A DNA stretch of 64,000 bases from an uncultured Acidimicrobiales bacterium (GTDB lineage: Bacteria > Actinomycetota > Acidimicrobiia > Acidimicrobiales > SZUA-35): NCBI GenBank assembly GCA_937997485.1, contig CALKTH010000005.1, positions 23,247 through 87,246 on the forward strand, in the 5' to 3' direction. Both the position numbers and the translations under genes were made by a program. The notes under the pieces were generated by a model, which was not told where the DNA came from, made no database searches, and saw nothing but the letters and a program-made list of their open reading frames with translations. The stretch's first letter is position 1; each line of letters starts with the position of its first letter. Shown here piece by piece: positions 17,677 to 26,216 of the stretch.

Positions 17677-17717
17677 ATCATAGAGCGCCCCCTGTCGAAC
17701 AACTAGACCGCTCGGTC
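17677..17717 (-). promoter_or_regulatory. SDR promoter with TetR-type operator
   Basis: On the minus strand TATGAT (17682-17677) is a near-consensus -10. Upstream, GACCG-ag-CGGTC (17717-17706) is a palindrome of the ACCGNNCGGT kind bound by many actinobacterial TetR regulators, placed over the -35 region. It overlaps the stop codon of the upstream NTR-like gene. The regulator gene is not in the window. Confidence 0.55.
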
Positions 17718-18396
17718 AAGAACGCCCATCGGATGATGACTTGCGGCCGCCGAAGAGGATTGTGAGCGTCCCGGCGGCCACCGCGAACAGCGCCCCGCCA
17801 ACGATGAGAAGATCACGGGTCGAGCTGTCGCTCGAACGGTCCGCACCGGTGCTCTCGAGTGGCAGAGCCTCTGCCTCGCCGTCCTCCTCGGCCCCGCCAT
17901 CCTCCTCGGTCAGAGGGACGGGCTCGTTGGCGAAGGGTTCCCGAGCGGGACCGAAGGCCGCTTCGAGTGTCGCCGGCGGGACGAATCCTGTGCTGCAGAG
18001 GTCTGACGTGAATGCATCGGGTGGGCGCGACCAAGCCAACACGACGTGGGGCCCATCGATGGAATAGCCACACGAGCCGCTGTCACCGGTGGTGTGGATG
18101 AGGGTGGACGCACCCGTTTCGCCGGCGAAGACCTCGTCCACCTCGTATCGGTACAGCACGCCAGGATCCAGATCTGGGAATCGGGCATCGTCGAAGAGGG
18201 TCGACTCGCCGGTCTCGACGATGGCGCCGGTGAACACAAGGGGCGGTGGAGCCTCGCGGCCAGCGGCGATTTCTTCGACGTAGGTGGCCAGGTCAGACCC
18301 GCACGAGCACGCGGAAGCTGGCCGGACGCCGACGATGGCGAGGAGGGCCATGGCAGCCATAGGCAACGCGATCCATCGTGACGTGATGATCCCCAT
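17716..18396 (-). CDS. Secreted, membrane-anchored NTR/TIMP-like protein
   Basis: 226 aa from ATG 18396. Signal peptide (WIALPMAAMALLAIVGVRPA) cleaved before ASACSCG, so the mature protein begins with a CSC motif like TIMP/netrin (NTR) domains. The domain spans about residues 30-150 (FTGAIVETGES, YRYEVDEVFAGE, GSCGYSIDGPHVVLAW). An acidic linker follows, then a C-terminal membrane helix (LLIVGGALFAVAAGTLTILF) with a short basic tail. It is probably displayed outside the membrane; the function is unknown. Confidence 0.7.
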   Translation of the reverse strand: MGIITSRWIALPMAAMALLAIVGVRPASACSCGSDLATYVEEIAAGREAPPPLVFTGAIVETGESTLFDDARFPDLDPGVLYRYEVDEVFAGETGASTLIHTTGDSGSCGYSIDGPHVVLAWSRPPDAFTSDLCSTGFVPPATLEAAFGPAREPFANEPVPLTEEDGGAEEDGEAEALPLESTGADRSSDSSTRDLLIVGGALFAVAAGTLTILFGGRKSSSDGRS

Positions 18397-18514
18397 CGAC
18401 AGATCTTGGCAGCTCAACGGTTCGGGTGGGAGCCGCTCCGATCGAACCACCGTCGCTCCTGTCGTGGCTGAGTTGATTTGGCGGCGCCGGGCACCGCGCG
18501 TAGCGTCGGCGGCC

Positions 18515-19312
18515 ATGAGTGATGAACCGGTGCTGTATGAGGTCCAGGATCAGGTGGCCCTGATCACCTTGAATCGCCCTGAGCGGCTGAACGCATGGAA
18601 CGCTGCGCTCGGAACCGCCTACCACGATCGATTGGATGACGCTGAGGCCGATCCGAATGTGAAGGTCATCGTCGTGACCGGTGCCGGAAAGGGCTGGTGT
18701 GCCGGTGCCGACATGGACCTGCTGCAGGGCATCGATAGCGGCGGAGTGAGCGGCGCGGCCGATACTCGAGACACCCGGCGGCACCTGGAGATCCCCAAGC
18801 CAATCATCGCCGCCATCAACGGGGCGTGCGCCGGGCTCGGCTTCGTCTATGCCCTGTCGGCGGACATGCGTTTCGCCGCCGAGGGCGCCAAGTTCACCGC
18901 TGCCTTCAGCCGTCGAGGACTCATCGCCGAGTACGGCAGTTCCTGGTACTTGCCGCGGCTCGTCGGCCAGTCTGTGGCGCTCGACATTCTGATGTCGGGT
19001 CGGGTTTTCCTCTCCGAGGAGGCGAAGGAGATGGGTGTGGTGAACAAGGTCTTCAGCCCGGAGACGCTGGTGGAGGAGACCATGGCATATGCCCGAGACA
19101 TGGCGAACAACGTCTCGCCCACGTCAATGGCGGTCATGAAGAGCCAGGTCTACCGCCACCCGCAAATGACGGTGGACGACGCCGTGGCCGACTCGATTGC
19201 CCTCATGCAGGCCTCGCTCCGTCGCCCGGACTTCAAAGAGGGTGTGGCAAGTTTCGTGGAGAAGCGTGCCCCCGAGTTCGGCGCCATCGTCCCCGAAGCC
19301 CTCCCCGACTGA
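18515..19312 (+). CDS. Enoyl-CoA hydratase/isomerase family protein
   Basis: 265 aa crotonase fold. VTGAGKGWCAGADMDLLQG and AAINGACAGLGFVYALSADM form the oxyanion-hole segments. AFSRRGLIAEYGSSWYLPRL holds the usual position of a catalytic acid, and SFVEKRAPEF is the family C-terminal motif. It hydrates 2-enoyl-CoA or isomerises it. TAGCGT (18501-18506) lies 8 nt before the ATG, consistent with a leaderless transcript; the longer upstream reading frame overlaps the divergent NTR-like gene. Confidence 0.9.
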   Translation: MSDEPVLYEVQDQVALITLNRPERLNAWNAALGTAYHDRLDDAEADPNVKVIVVTGAGKGWCAGADMDLLQGIDSGGVSGAADTRDTRRHLEIPKPIIAAINGACAGLGFVYALSADMRFAAEGAKFTAAFSRRGLIAEYGSSWYLPRLVGQSVALDILMSGRVFLSEEAKEMGVVNKVFSPETLVEETMAYARDMANNVSPTSMAVMKSQVYRHPQMTVDDAVADSIALMQASLRRPDFKEGVASFVEKRAPEFGAIVPEALPD

Positions 19313-19410
19313 CCCCAGCCCAGACTCGCTCTGTTCATCTCTGAAGCAATCGCAACCTCGCCCCCGCCCACCATCGCTTCGTGCCACGAGATGAGGGGGA
19401 GGACGCGGAA

Positions 19411-19435
19411 AGGGCCGCCCGGGGTGGGCGGCCCT
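19411..19435. terminator. Bidirectional terminator between convergent genes
   Basis: AGGGCCGCCC (19411-19420) and GGGCGGCCCT (19426-19435), 10 bp perfect with a GGGGT loop, midway between the ends of the enoyl-CoA hydratase gene and the DUF4397 gene. Confidence 0.8.
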
Positions 19436-19498
19436 CTCGCGTGAGTTGTTGCGATCCGTCAGCCGCTTGGGGGGAGAGCGGTGTGACGCCTTGGCAGA

Positions 19499-21172
19499 TC
19501 AGTTGGTGCCGGTGTACTCACGGAACTCAGGGCTGTCGGCGAAGAACAGCAGCATCTCGTGGCGGTTGATGTCGCCGGAGGAGAGACGGTTCTCCCAGTA
19601 GGCGAGGCCGCCGGCATCGCCGGGACGACCGAACACATGCTGGTAGGCGAGGTCGAGGAACTCACGGTCGGTATCCACGTCCGGGAAGCGGGTGGTGAAC
19701 TCATCGGAGGTCTCGAAGAAGGCGATGATGTCGGTGAGGGCCCGACCGTCAGCTGCCTGGCCCTGCCAGAAAGCGAAGCCGCCAGCATCGGGGTTGCGGC
19801 CGAGGACGGCGAGGTAGGTGCGCACCAGCGTGGCGTCGAGACCAGCAGTGTTGCGGTAGTCAGGACGGACGTTCAGGCCGTTCTCGGAACGAACGATCAG
19901 GTCGAAGCTGGAGGCGAGGTCGCCGATGGCGTACACCGTGACGCTCTGGCCGGGCACGAGGCTGACCGGGGCGTCGAAGAGCACGTCGGTCATGCCAGCG
20001 GCAGCGATACCGGTGGGGTAGGAACCAGCGGGGAGTTCAGCCGCAGCTTCGCCTCCGTTGCTGATGCCGGTGAGCGGAGCGACAGCGGCGCCGCCGGCGA
20101 CGATGTCAACCGTGGGGGCCTTCGCCGTGTGGCGAACCGTGACTCGACCGTTGATCGGATCAGCGATGGTGCTGGTGTCGTTCACGAAGGCCTGGAGCGA
20201 TGGCGTGCCGGCCTCGTTCAGGAAAGCGATCAGGTCGATGTCGAGGCCGGAAGGCACCGAGACGACCTGAGAGATGGCGGCAGCGTCGGAGCGCTCAGCT
20301 GAGGTAGCGGCCGGAGCGGAAGAAGCAGCGAAGATCTCGACGGAGAGGTCGCCGGGCTGAAGGGCGAGAGCGTCGGTCACCGTCTTGGGAGCGAAGCCGG
20401 GCAGGAGCAGGTTGCCGCCGGCGTAGACGTCGACGTCGAGGCCGGGGATGCCGTGGATGACACGGACGTCGGAGGCCACCGAGCCGAGAGCGTTGAAGCG
20501 CTGGGTGATGAGCGTGAAGCTGGAGGCGAGATCGCCAATGGCGTAGACCACGAGGTTGCTTCCGGCCTGCACGTCAACCGGAGCATCGAAGAGCACGGCG
20601 GTGGTGCCGGCAGCGGCGATGCCGGTGGGGTAGGAAGCGGCGGGAAGGTCAGCGACCTTCTCCTGACCGTTGGCAATGTTGGTCAGCGGTGCGACGGCGG
20701 CGCCGGCGGCAACGATGTCTACGGCCGGGGCCTTGGCGGTGTGGCGGATCGTGACCCGGCCAGTGTTGGAGTCAGCGGGAGCCGACAGATCGTTCACGAA
20801 GGCGCTGAGCGTGGGCACACCACCAGCGTCGAGGTGAGCGATGAGAGACACGCTGGAGTCAGCCGGGATCGCAGCGCCGTTGACGTCGATCACGACGGCG
20901 TCAGAGCGGCCGGACGTGGTGGCGGCGGGGGAAGCGGCCTGGGCGAAGATGTCGATGTCGTAGTTGCCTGCGGGAAGTGCGAGCGGCCCGGCAATGTCCT
21001 CGGGCTCGAAGCCTTCGAGGGTCAGGTTTCCGTTGACGTACACATCAACGTTCACACCAGGAATTCCGTGGAGAACGTAGACGTCACTGGCGCCCTGGGC
21101 ACTTGCGGGAACGGCGGCAACCGTTGCAAGCATCGAGAGCATCGCAATGAACGCGATGAAGAAACGTTTCAT
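19499..21172 (-). CDS. Secreted protein with two DUF4397 repeats and a DUF4214 domain
   Basis: 557 aa from ATG 21172. Signal peptide ending PASAQG. Two long tandem DUF4397 units follow (each about 205 aa, beginning DVYVLHGIPGVNVDVYVNGN and DVRVIHGIPGLDVDVYAGGN, each ending ASSF(T/D)LI), internally very alike. The C-terminal about 110 residues are DUF4214-like, with the repeated pattern YLAVLGRNPDAGGFAFWQG and YQHVFGRPGDAGGLAYWENR. DUF4214 is found in secreted surface proteins of aquatic bacteria. It is probably an extracellular structural or adhesive protein; no enzymatic residues were recognised. Confidence 0.85.
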   Translation of the reverse strand: MKRFFIAFIAMLSMLATVAAVPASAQGASDVYVLHGIPGVNVDVYVNGNLTLEGFEPEDIAGPLALPAGNYDIDIFAQAASPAATTSGRSDAVVIDVNGAAIPADSSVSLIAHLDAGGVPTLSAFVNDLSAPADSNTGRVTIRHTAKAPAVDIVAAGAAVAPLTNIANGQEKVADLPAASYPTGIAAAGTTAVLFDAPVDVQAGSNLVVYAIGDLASSFTLITQRFNALGSVASDVRVIHGIPGLDVDVYAGGNLLLPGFAPKTVTDALALQPGDLSVEIFAASSAPAATSAERSDAAAISQVVSVPSGLDIDLIAFLNEAGTPSLQAFVNDTSTIADPINGRVTVRHTAKAPTVDIVAGGAAVAPLTGISNGGEAAAELPAGSYPTGIAAAGMTDVLFDAPVSLVPGQSVTVYAIGDLASSFDLIVRSENGLNVRPDYRNTAGLDATLVRTYLAVLGRNPDAGGFAFWQGQAADGRALTDIIAFFETSDEFTTRFPDVDTDREFLDLAYQHVFGRPGDAGGLAYWENRLSSGDINRHEMLLFFADSPEFREYTGTN

Positions 21173-21269
21173 GGTGGCAGGTCTCACTTCCTCCGGCAGC
21201 GGCGGCCGGTTTTGGTTTGTCCGTCAACCCGGGGGAGAGGGCGACGGTCCTGTCACGTTGTTCGCCAGG

Positions 21270-22205
21270 TCACCCAGAGCTGGATGCACCAAATGCAGAT
21301 TTGTCTCCCGGCGTCTGCCACTGGGGCTCATCGCTGCGCGGGAGACGGGTGTCGCCCGCATCCTGTCCGCTCTGTCCAGCGTCTGCTTGTTGGCGGCTCC
21401 ACGACAGCGGACTGGCCTTCCAGTTGCTCTCGTGCCAGCGCAGAGGGAGTTCGAGCATCCGCCCGCCTTCACCCTCAGCCGGCGGCTCCATCGCTGCCCC
21501 GAGGCGGAGCGCTCCCTCAACGATGGTGCGTTGCGTGTCTGGATCGTGCGGTGGCCCGGCGGTGTGCCCGAGGGGCACATCGACGAGGACGGACCGCGGA
21601 GGGTTCGCGCTCGCCGTGATGGATCTCGCCGAGGTCAGCCCGATGGTTGGGATGCCGGCAGCTTCGAGGTGTCGTGCGATCAGACCGATCGACTGGTGGC
21701 AGACCGGTCAAACAGGCACGAGGAGCACCACGTCCGGCTCCTCAGCTTTCACATGTTCGAGTAGAGCGGGCACCGTCTCTTCTTCGAGCCGGCGCGTGCT
21801 GTAGATGCCGCCCATGAATCCGAAGGCGTTTGGTGTGAGCCGGCCTCGAAGGGCATCGAGGGGGAAGACACAGTTCGCATCGTTGCGGGCATCTTCTTGG
21901 TCGTAGGCGAAGTGAGCGGTACGAAGATCAGCGGTTGGCGTGTCGGTCGGAATGGCCCGGATCGAGGTGTCGTCCTTGGTGTGGAAGGCCTCTTGGCCCA
22001 CGGCGTAGATGCCGCCCGAACCGATGAGCGTGATGCGGCATTCCTCGATCGGCTTGGTGATCGGCGCCCACGCTGGCGGCTCGGGGCGTTCGGCCCATCG
22101 ATACGCGTCGTAGCCGAGGGAGCTGTAAAGCGACCGGGTTTCTTCGATGTAGTCCGCTGGGGGGAGCGAGCAGCTACCAGAAACAACTTCAGCATCTTCC
22201 GACAT
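21270..22205 (-). CDS. GrdB/PrdB-like selenoprotein (selenoprotein B family), in-frame Sec TGA
   Basis: 311 aa if the TGA at 21710-21708 is read as selenocysteine (residue 166); conventional calling stops there. The upstream part (FHTKDDTSIRAIPTDTP, AHFAYDQEDARNDANCVFP, FGFMGGIYSTRRLEEE) and the downstream part (SIGLIARHLEAAGIPTIGL, ANPPRSVLVDVPLGHTAGPP, LPLRWHESNWK) are successive blocks of one family, the glycine/sarcosine/betaine/D-proline reductase selenoprotein B-like proteins. The redox motif is U-P-V-C (Sec166, Cys169) followed by HQS. As I recall them, Cys homologues have Cys at this position. The frame stays open without other stops to TGA 21270. ATG 22205 gives the family N-terminus. 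The true substrate is unknown; the classical reductases are anaerobic, whereas this aerobic-type version is uncharacterised. Confidence 0.9.
21677..21710 (-). promoter_or_regulatory. Bacterial SECIS element after the Sec TGA
   Basis: On the minus strand the TGA (21710-21708) is followed after 16 nt by CGATC-GGTCT-GATCG (21691-21677). This is a 5-bp stem with a 5-nt apical loop beginning GG. Bacterial SECIS elements need a small apical loop with a G in its first two positions about 16-37 nt after the UGA, and the loop here begins 21 nt after it. The GGUCU loop also matches that of the E. coli fdhF SECIS. It lies inside the coding frame, as expected. Confidence 0.75.
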
Positions 22206-22322
22206 TGCGCCAGTCTGGCAAACCCACGCGAGGTGTGCGCAAAGCTCGGGCGCACTTCTCGGTGGCTGCACCTCGCGGCACCGTCGCCACACGTGGAACA
22301 GCGAGCCCTCGGCGCTGCCAGG

Positions 22323-22778
22323 TCAAGAGCGGAGGCGGTTCACCATGCGTTCAGCTTCTCGATCAATGTTCGCTTCGAGTACGCCCCGCAACGTGCCAGC
22401 GAGCGGGCGAGTCAGGAAGTTCGATCCCTGCGCGTCGAGCACGACATCAATGTCGGTCACTGCCTCTGCGTCCGAATCCTGCACATCGCGAGTCCCGGTC
22501 ATGTCTGTGAGAGCGATCTCCACGCTCACGATGATCCCTTTCGCTTCTGCGCGCGCTTGCATTCGACGAGCCTCGGCCGTGGTCACCTTTGCCGTGTCCC
22601 GGATCATGCCCAGCGGCGTGTCGATGGAGAAGGCGAACGAGGTCAGGTCTCCCACCCCGTCGTGGACGGCATCACGCAGGTCATGCAGACCGGCCACGCC
22701 TTCCCACGACTCGGTGGACTGGAGCCGCTCCCACACGACCATGTGCGGTTGGTCAACTCGTAGCGTTCTCTTTGGCAT
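22323..22778 (-). CDS. Small SRPBCC-like protein (putative)
   Basis: Up to 151 aa from ATG 22778, overlapping the end of the acyl-CoA synthetase by 26 nt; ATG 22742 is an alternative. The sequence alternates strands and a long C-terminal amphipathic helix (RPLAGTLRGVLEANIDREAE), and begins VVWERLQSTESWEGVAG, like the START/SRPBCC lipid-binding fold. Function unknown. It is sandwiched between an acyl-CoA synthetase and the selenoprotein on one strand, so the three probably form an operon. Confidence 0.6.
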   Translation of the reverse strand: MPKRTLRVDQPHMVVWERLQSTESWEGVAGLHDLRDAVHDGVGDLTSFAFSIDTPLGMIRDTAKVTTAEARRMQARAEAKGIIVSVEIALTDMTGTRDVQDSDAEAVTDIDVVLDAQGSNFLTRPLAGTLRGVLEANIDREAERMVNRLRS

Positions 22779-24399
22779 ACGCCGTCCACTTCTTGTAGTC
22801 GATCTTGCCGTTCGGGGCTCGGGTCAGCGACGGCACGGCGTGCACCACGCGGGGAGCTTTGTAGGTCGCAAGCGCACCCTTCACATGCTCGATGATGGCA
22901 TCGCTGTCGATGCCCTCGGTGCCAGCCGCCGCAGTGGGCTCCACCACAGCGTTGATCACCTGGCCGAAACGCTCGTCGGGCAGGCCAACCACGATGGCGT
23001 CGACGATGTCCGGGTGTGTCTTCAGCACTTCCTCCACCTCTTCGGGGAAGACCTTCTCGCCGCCGGTGTTGATACACACCGAACCACGGCCCAAGAGTGT
23101 GATCGTGCCGTCGGCCTCGACCGTTGCGAAATCGCCGGGGAGTGAGTAGCGCACTCCATTGATGGTGGGGAAGGTGGCGGCGGACTTCACCTCGTCCTTG
23201 TAGTAGCCAACCGGCATGAGTCCCTGGACACCGACTCGGCCGATGTCACCTGAACCGGGCTGTACGAGCTCGCCATCCTCGCGAACCACAACCGCTCGGT
23301 CGCCGAGCTGGAACTTCGCCGTGGTCTGCACCGAATCCTTGGTTGAGTAGCTCGCGCCCATGCCCAACGCTTCGGAGCTACCGAGTGAGTCGAAGATCGT
23401 GAGCTGGGGGATGTGTTGGATGAGGCGGTCCTTGATGGACTGGCTCCACATCGCCCCGGAGCTCACGGCCAGAAGCACGGAGGACAAATCCCAGCGGCCA
23501 AGGTTGCTGTCCAGCGCCTCGAGGATCGGGCGAGCGAAGGCGTCGCCCACGATCACCATCACGTTGACTCGCTCGCGCTCGACCGTGTCGAGCATGGCAA
23601 TGGGGTCGAGCTTGCGGTTGGGAAGCGTCACGATGCAGCCGCCCTGCAGCAATGCGTTGAGCGCCGTGACCTGGCCGGTGCCATGCATCAGCGGCGCTCC
23701 GGGCATCGTGGTCGGCGCGGCCTCGCCAGCTGCGGCGATGGCGGCCTCCCATGCCTCGATGTCGGTCTCGGCATCGAGCGGAACGGCGTGGGTCCGAGAA
23801 CCCAGCTGGATCAGCGTGTCCTGCTCCCACATCACACCCTTCGGCATGCCGGTGGTGCCGCCGGTGTAGAGGAACCAGCGGTCGCCAGGGGATCGGCCTC
23901 CCTCAGGCTTCACCGCATCCGAGGTGCCAGCGTCGGCCGCGTCGCTCCATGTGGTGGCCCACTCAGGGCACGCCGCTCCGCTCTCGTCGGGGACGAACAG
24001 CCAGAGCTTGACCTTGGGGCACTGCTCCCGAATGCGTTCCACGATGGGAAGGAAGACGCCGTGGAACATGACGCACGCCGCGTCGGAGTTGTCCCACAGA
24101 TAGAGCAACTCGTTGTCGGCGTACCGGTAGTTGGTGTTGACCGGGACCAAGGACGCCTTGAAGCAGCCGAACACGCCCTGCATGTACTCGGCGCAGTTGT
24201 AGAGGTACTGAGCCACCTTGTCCTGTGGCCCGAGGCCAGCGTCCAGCATCGCCTGTGCGATGCCGTTGGCCCGCCGATCGAACTCGGACCACGAGATGGT
24301 CTCATCACCATGAACTTGGGCCCGCTGGTCGCCCCGTATGGCGGCGCACCGTTCCCAGAGATCAGCGAAGTTCCAGCGAGCAGTCTCGACAGCGGTCAT
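22753..24399 (-). CDS. Acyl-CoA synthetase (FadD family)
   Basis: 548 aa. YTGGTTGMPKGVMWEQD near residue 185, DSLGSSEALGMG, LPGDFATVEADGTITLLGRG, INTGGEKVFPEEVEE and the terminal lysine motif APNGKIDYKKW cover the full ANL fold. It is clearly paralogous to the enzyme at 35970-37607, with near-identical blocks at VNTNYRYAD(N/D)EL and VGYYKDE. It belongs to the group often annotated as long-chain or steroid acid-CoA ligases. It is probably co-transcribed with the SRPBCC-like gene and the selenoprotein. Confidence 0.92.
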   Translation of the reverse strand: MTAVETARWNFADLWERCAAIRGDQRAQVHGDETISWSEFDRRANGIAQAMLDAGLGPQDKVAQYLYNCAEYMQGVFGCFKASLVPVNTNYRYADNELLYLWDNSDAACVMFHGVFLPIVERIREQCPKVKLWLFVPDESGAACPEWATTWSDAADAGTSDAVKPEGGRSPGDRWFLYTGGTTGMPKGVMWEQDTLIQLGSRTHAVPLDAETDIEAWEAAIAAAGEAAPTTMPGAPLMHGTGQVTALNALLQGGCIVTLPNRKLDPIAMLDTVERERVNVMVIVGDAFARPILEALDSNLGRWDLSSVLLAVSSGAMWSQSIKDRLIQHIPQLTIFDSLGSSEALGMGASYSTKDSVQTTAKFQLGDRAVVVREDGELVQPGSGDIGRVGVQGLMPVGYYKDEVKSAATFPTINGVRYSLPGDFATVEADGTITLLGRGSVCINTGGEKVFPEEVEEVLKTHPDIVDAIVVGLPDERFGQVINAVVEPTAAAGTEGIDSDAIIEHVKGALATYKAPRVVHAVPSLTRAPNGKIDYKKWTAYAKENATS

Positions 24400-24466
24400 T
24401 CGCAGGTTCTAGCCGCGACGGTGACTGCCGTCACGTTGGCGGGCCCAAAGGCTCGCCAACGGTGGA

Positions 24467-25078
24467 TCAGATGCCTGAGTCCTTGGCTGTTCCGATGTTC
24501 GGGATGTCGTCTTGACGCTCCAGCATGCAGATGACTTCGCGGTCGTTGATCTCGTTCCAACCCTCTTCGGTCGGGGTGAGGGGCTGGATGTAATAGAGCG
24601 ACTGGGCGTACTCGATGCCCACGTAGGCGTCGAAGCGCTCGAGGCAACCGGCCTCGGTCTGAGCGGAGATTTCTTCCGCTCCGGGCCAGTCGATACCGAT
24701 GATGTCGAACTTGGCGTACACCTCGAAGAGGTGCTCCTCAGCGCAGGAGATCTCGTCCAGCGTGCGGACATCGCTGCCGGTGTTGCCCTGGTAGCAGAGC
24801 CCGATCTCGAGGTCGAAGACGGATTGCTCTTCGGTGGTGGGGGGAGCGGTGGTCTCTTCGCCTGCGTCGTCTGCGGCCGCGTCTGTGGTGGCAACGGGGA
24901 CGGTGGTGGGCGCCTCGGTGGTCGGCGCTTCCGTCGTCGGGGCCTCGGTGGTTGGAACGGTGGCGACAGGGACCGTCGTGGCTGGTCCGGCGTCTTCTCC
25001 TCCGCCACAGCTGGCGAAGAGCAGAGCGAAGGCGGCGAGAGCCATGGCTCCGCGCTTGGTGTTGGTCGGGTTGCGCAC
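24467..25078 (-). CDS. Septum-formation-family lipoprotein
   Basis: 203 aa from GTG 25078, chosen for GAGG 7-10 nt upstream. The signal ends with lipobox LLFASCGGG. A low-complexity Thr/Pro/Ala linker of TTEAP repeats follows, then a domain with DLEIGLCYQGN, ISCAEEHLFEVYAKF and CLERFDAYVG, the G-x-C...V-x-C-x-x-H pattern of the actinobacterial Septum_form family. Paired cysteines suggest a disulfide. It is surface-anchored. A relative of the protein at 45886-46551. Confidence 0.75.
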   Translation of the reverse strand: MRNPTNTKRGAMALAAFALLFASCGGGEDAGPATTVPVATVPTTEAPTTEAPTTEAPTTVPVATTDAAADDAGEETTAPPTTEEQSVFDLEIGLCYQGNTGSDVRTLDEISCAEEHLFEVYAKFDIIGIDWPGAEEISAQTEAGCLERFDAYVGIEYAQSLYYIQPLTPTEEGWNEINDREVICMLERQDDIPNIGTAKDSGI

Positions 25079-25173
25079 GGGTGTCCTCGTTGGTTGATCG
25101 AAAGGGATGAGCCGTGGGAGCAGGCTCAACCTCTTTTGTCATCGGAGCCCGAAGAGCCCAGGTTGAGAACTTG

Positions 25174-26160
25174 TCAGCCGAGTCCGTCGATGAACGCAGC
25201 AAGTGCAGCGTTCGTTTCCTCGGGGCGCTCTTGGCTGACCCAGTGGCCGGCGCCCTCGATCAGTGTGGTGCCTCGGAAGTCGGCCATGGCCGCACCGGGG
25301 TCGGCGTACAGATCCATGCCGGGCACGAAGTTGCGCACGATGTCCCGGCTGCCCGCAATGAAGCATGAGGGTTGAGCCAGTGTTGGTGACCCCACACCCT
25401 CGATCTCGGCGCCGTCCAGCGCCTGCGCCCGATAGCGGTGGAAGGCGCCGTGCATCGGACGATTCAGGTGAGCGTCGATCACTGGTTGGAGCGCATCGCC
25501 GGCCATCCACTCGGGTGCCGGGTCGGGGTCGATCAGGCCGTCGAGGAATGCGTGATCGGCGGGTCTCGGCGCGAGCCACAGGTCGTCCGGTGCGTCGCCC
25601 GATGCTGCGTAGTAGGTCTTGCGAATGGCCGCTGGGAGGTCTTCCGCGAACGCCGCCTCGGCCACACCAGGCTCCTGGAAGTACTTCATGTAGAAGTACG
25701 CATCCGGGTAGACCAGGTCCCAGATCTCCATCGGATCCCCGGCCGCAGCGGGACCGTACGGCACGCTCAGCCCGGCGACGGCGGAGACCTTCTCGGGGTA
25801 GAGGCGAGCCAGGTTGTGGGCAACCGGAGCGCCCCAATCGTGTCCGAACACAATGGCTGCGCCGTCGGCGGAGAGCGCCTCGATCACCGCGGCAGCATCA
25901 CCGCAAAGTTCGGTCAGGCGATACGCCTCGATCGCTTCGGGGCGAGAGCTCTCGCCGTAGCCCCGCACGTCCATGGCTGCCACCTTGAAGCCACGCTCGC
26001 TGAAGTGAGCCATCTGGAAGCGCCAGGAGTGCCACGTCTCGGGCCACCCGTGGATGCACAAGATGAGTGGTGCGTCCTCCGCTCCGACCACCGCGACGTT
26101 GAGATCGATGGGGCCGTGATCGGCCGACTCATGATGGACGAGAGTGAAGCGAGGTTCCAT
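25174..26160 (-). CDS. Alpha/beta hydrolase, epoxide hydrolase-like
   Basis: 328 aa from ATG 26160 (MEPRF). Oxyanion motif HGWPETWHSW, nucleophile elbow GHDWGAPVAHN (Asp nucleophile, as in epoxide hydrolases and haloalkane dehalogenases), and catalytic His in EGAGHWVSQERPEE. A cap domain with Tyr-rich segments (DAYFYMKYF, RKTYYAAS) sits between and could supply the epoxide-polarising tyrosines. Hydrolysis of an epoxide is the best guess. Confidence 0.85.
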   Translation of the reverse strand: MEPRFTLVHHESADHGPIDLNVAVVGAEDAPLILCIHGWPETWHSWRFQMAHFSERGFKVAAMDVRGYGESSRPEAIEAYRLTELCGDAAAVIEALSADGAAIVFGHDWGAPVAHNLARLYPEKVSAVAGLSVPYGPAAAGDPMEIWDLVYPDAYFYMKYFQEPGVAEAAFAEDLPAAIRKTYYAASGDAPDDLWLAPRPADHAFLDGLIDPDPAPEWMAGDALQPVIDAHLNRPMHGAFHRYRAQALDGAEIEGVGSPTLAQPSCFIAGSRDIVRNFVPGMDLYADPGAAMADFRGTTLIEGAGHWVSQERPEETNAALAAFIDGLG

Positions 26161-26216
26161 GCCGTGATCGTGACACGTCAATCTGCGTTCGTCGCCTCGA
26201 CGTGCCAGCCTGGCTC

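Noticed and set aside
21708..22292. Reading the TGA at 21708 as an ordinary stop, with a separate small gene at 21270-21578
   Set aside because: Both parts belong to one protein family in one frame, the codon falls in the UxxC motif and a SECIS-like hairpin follows. A frameshift or nonsense mutation explains less.
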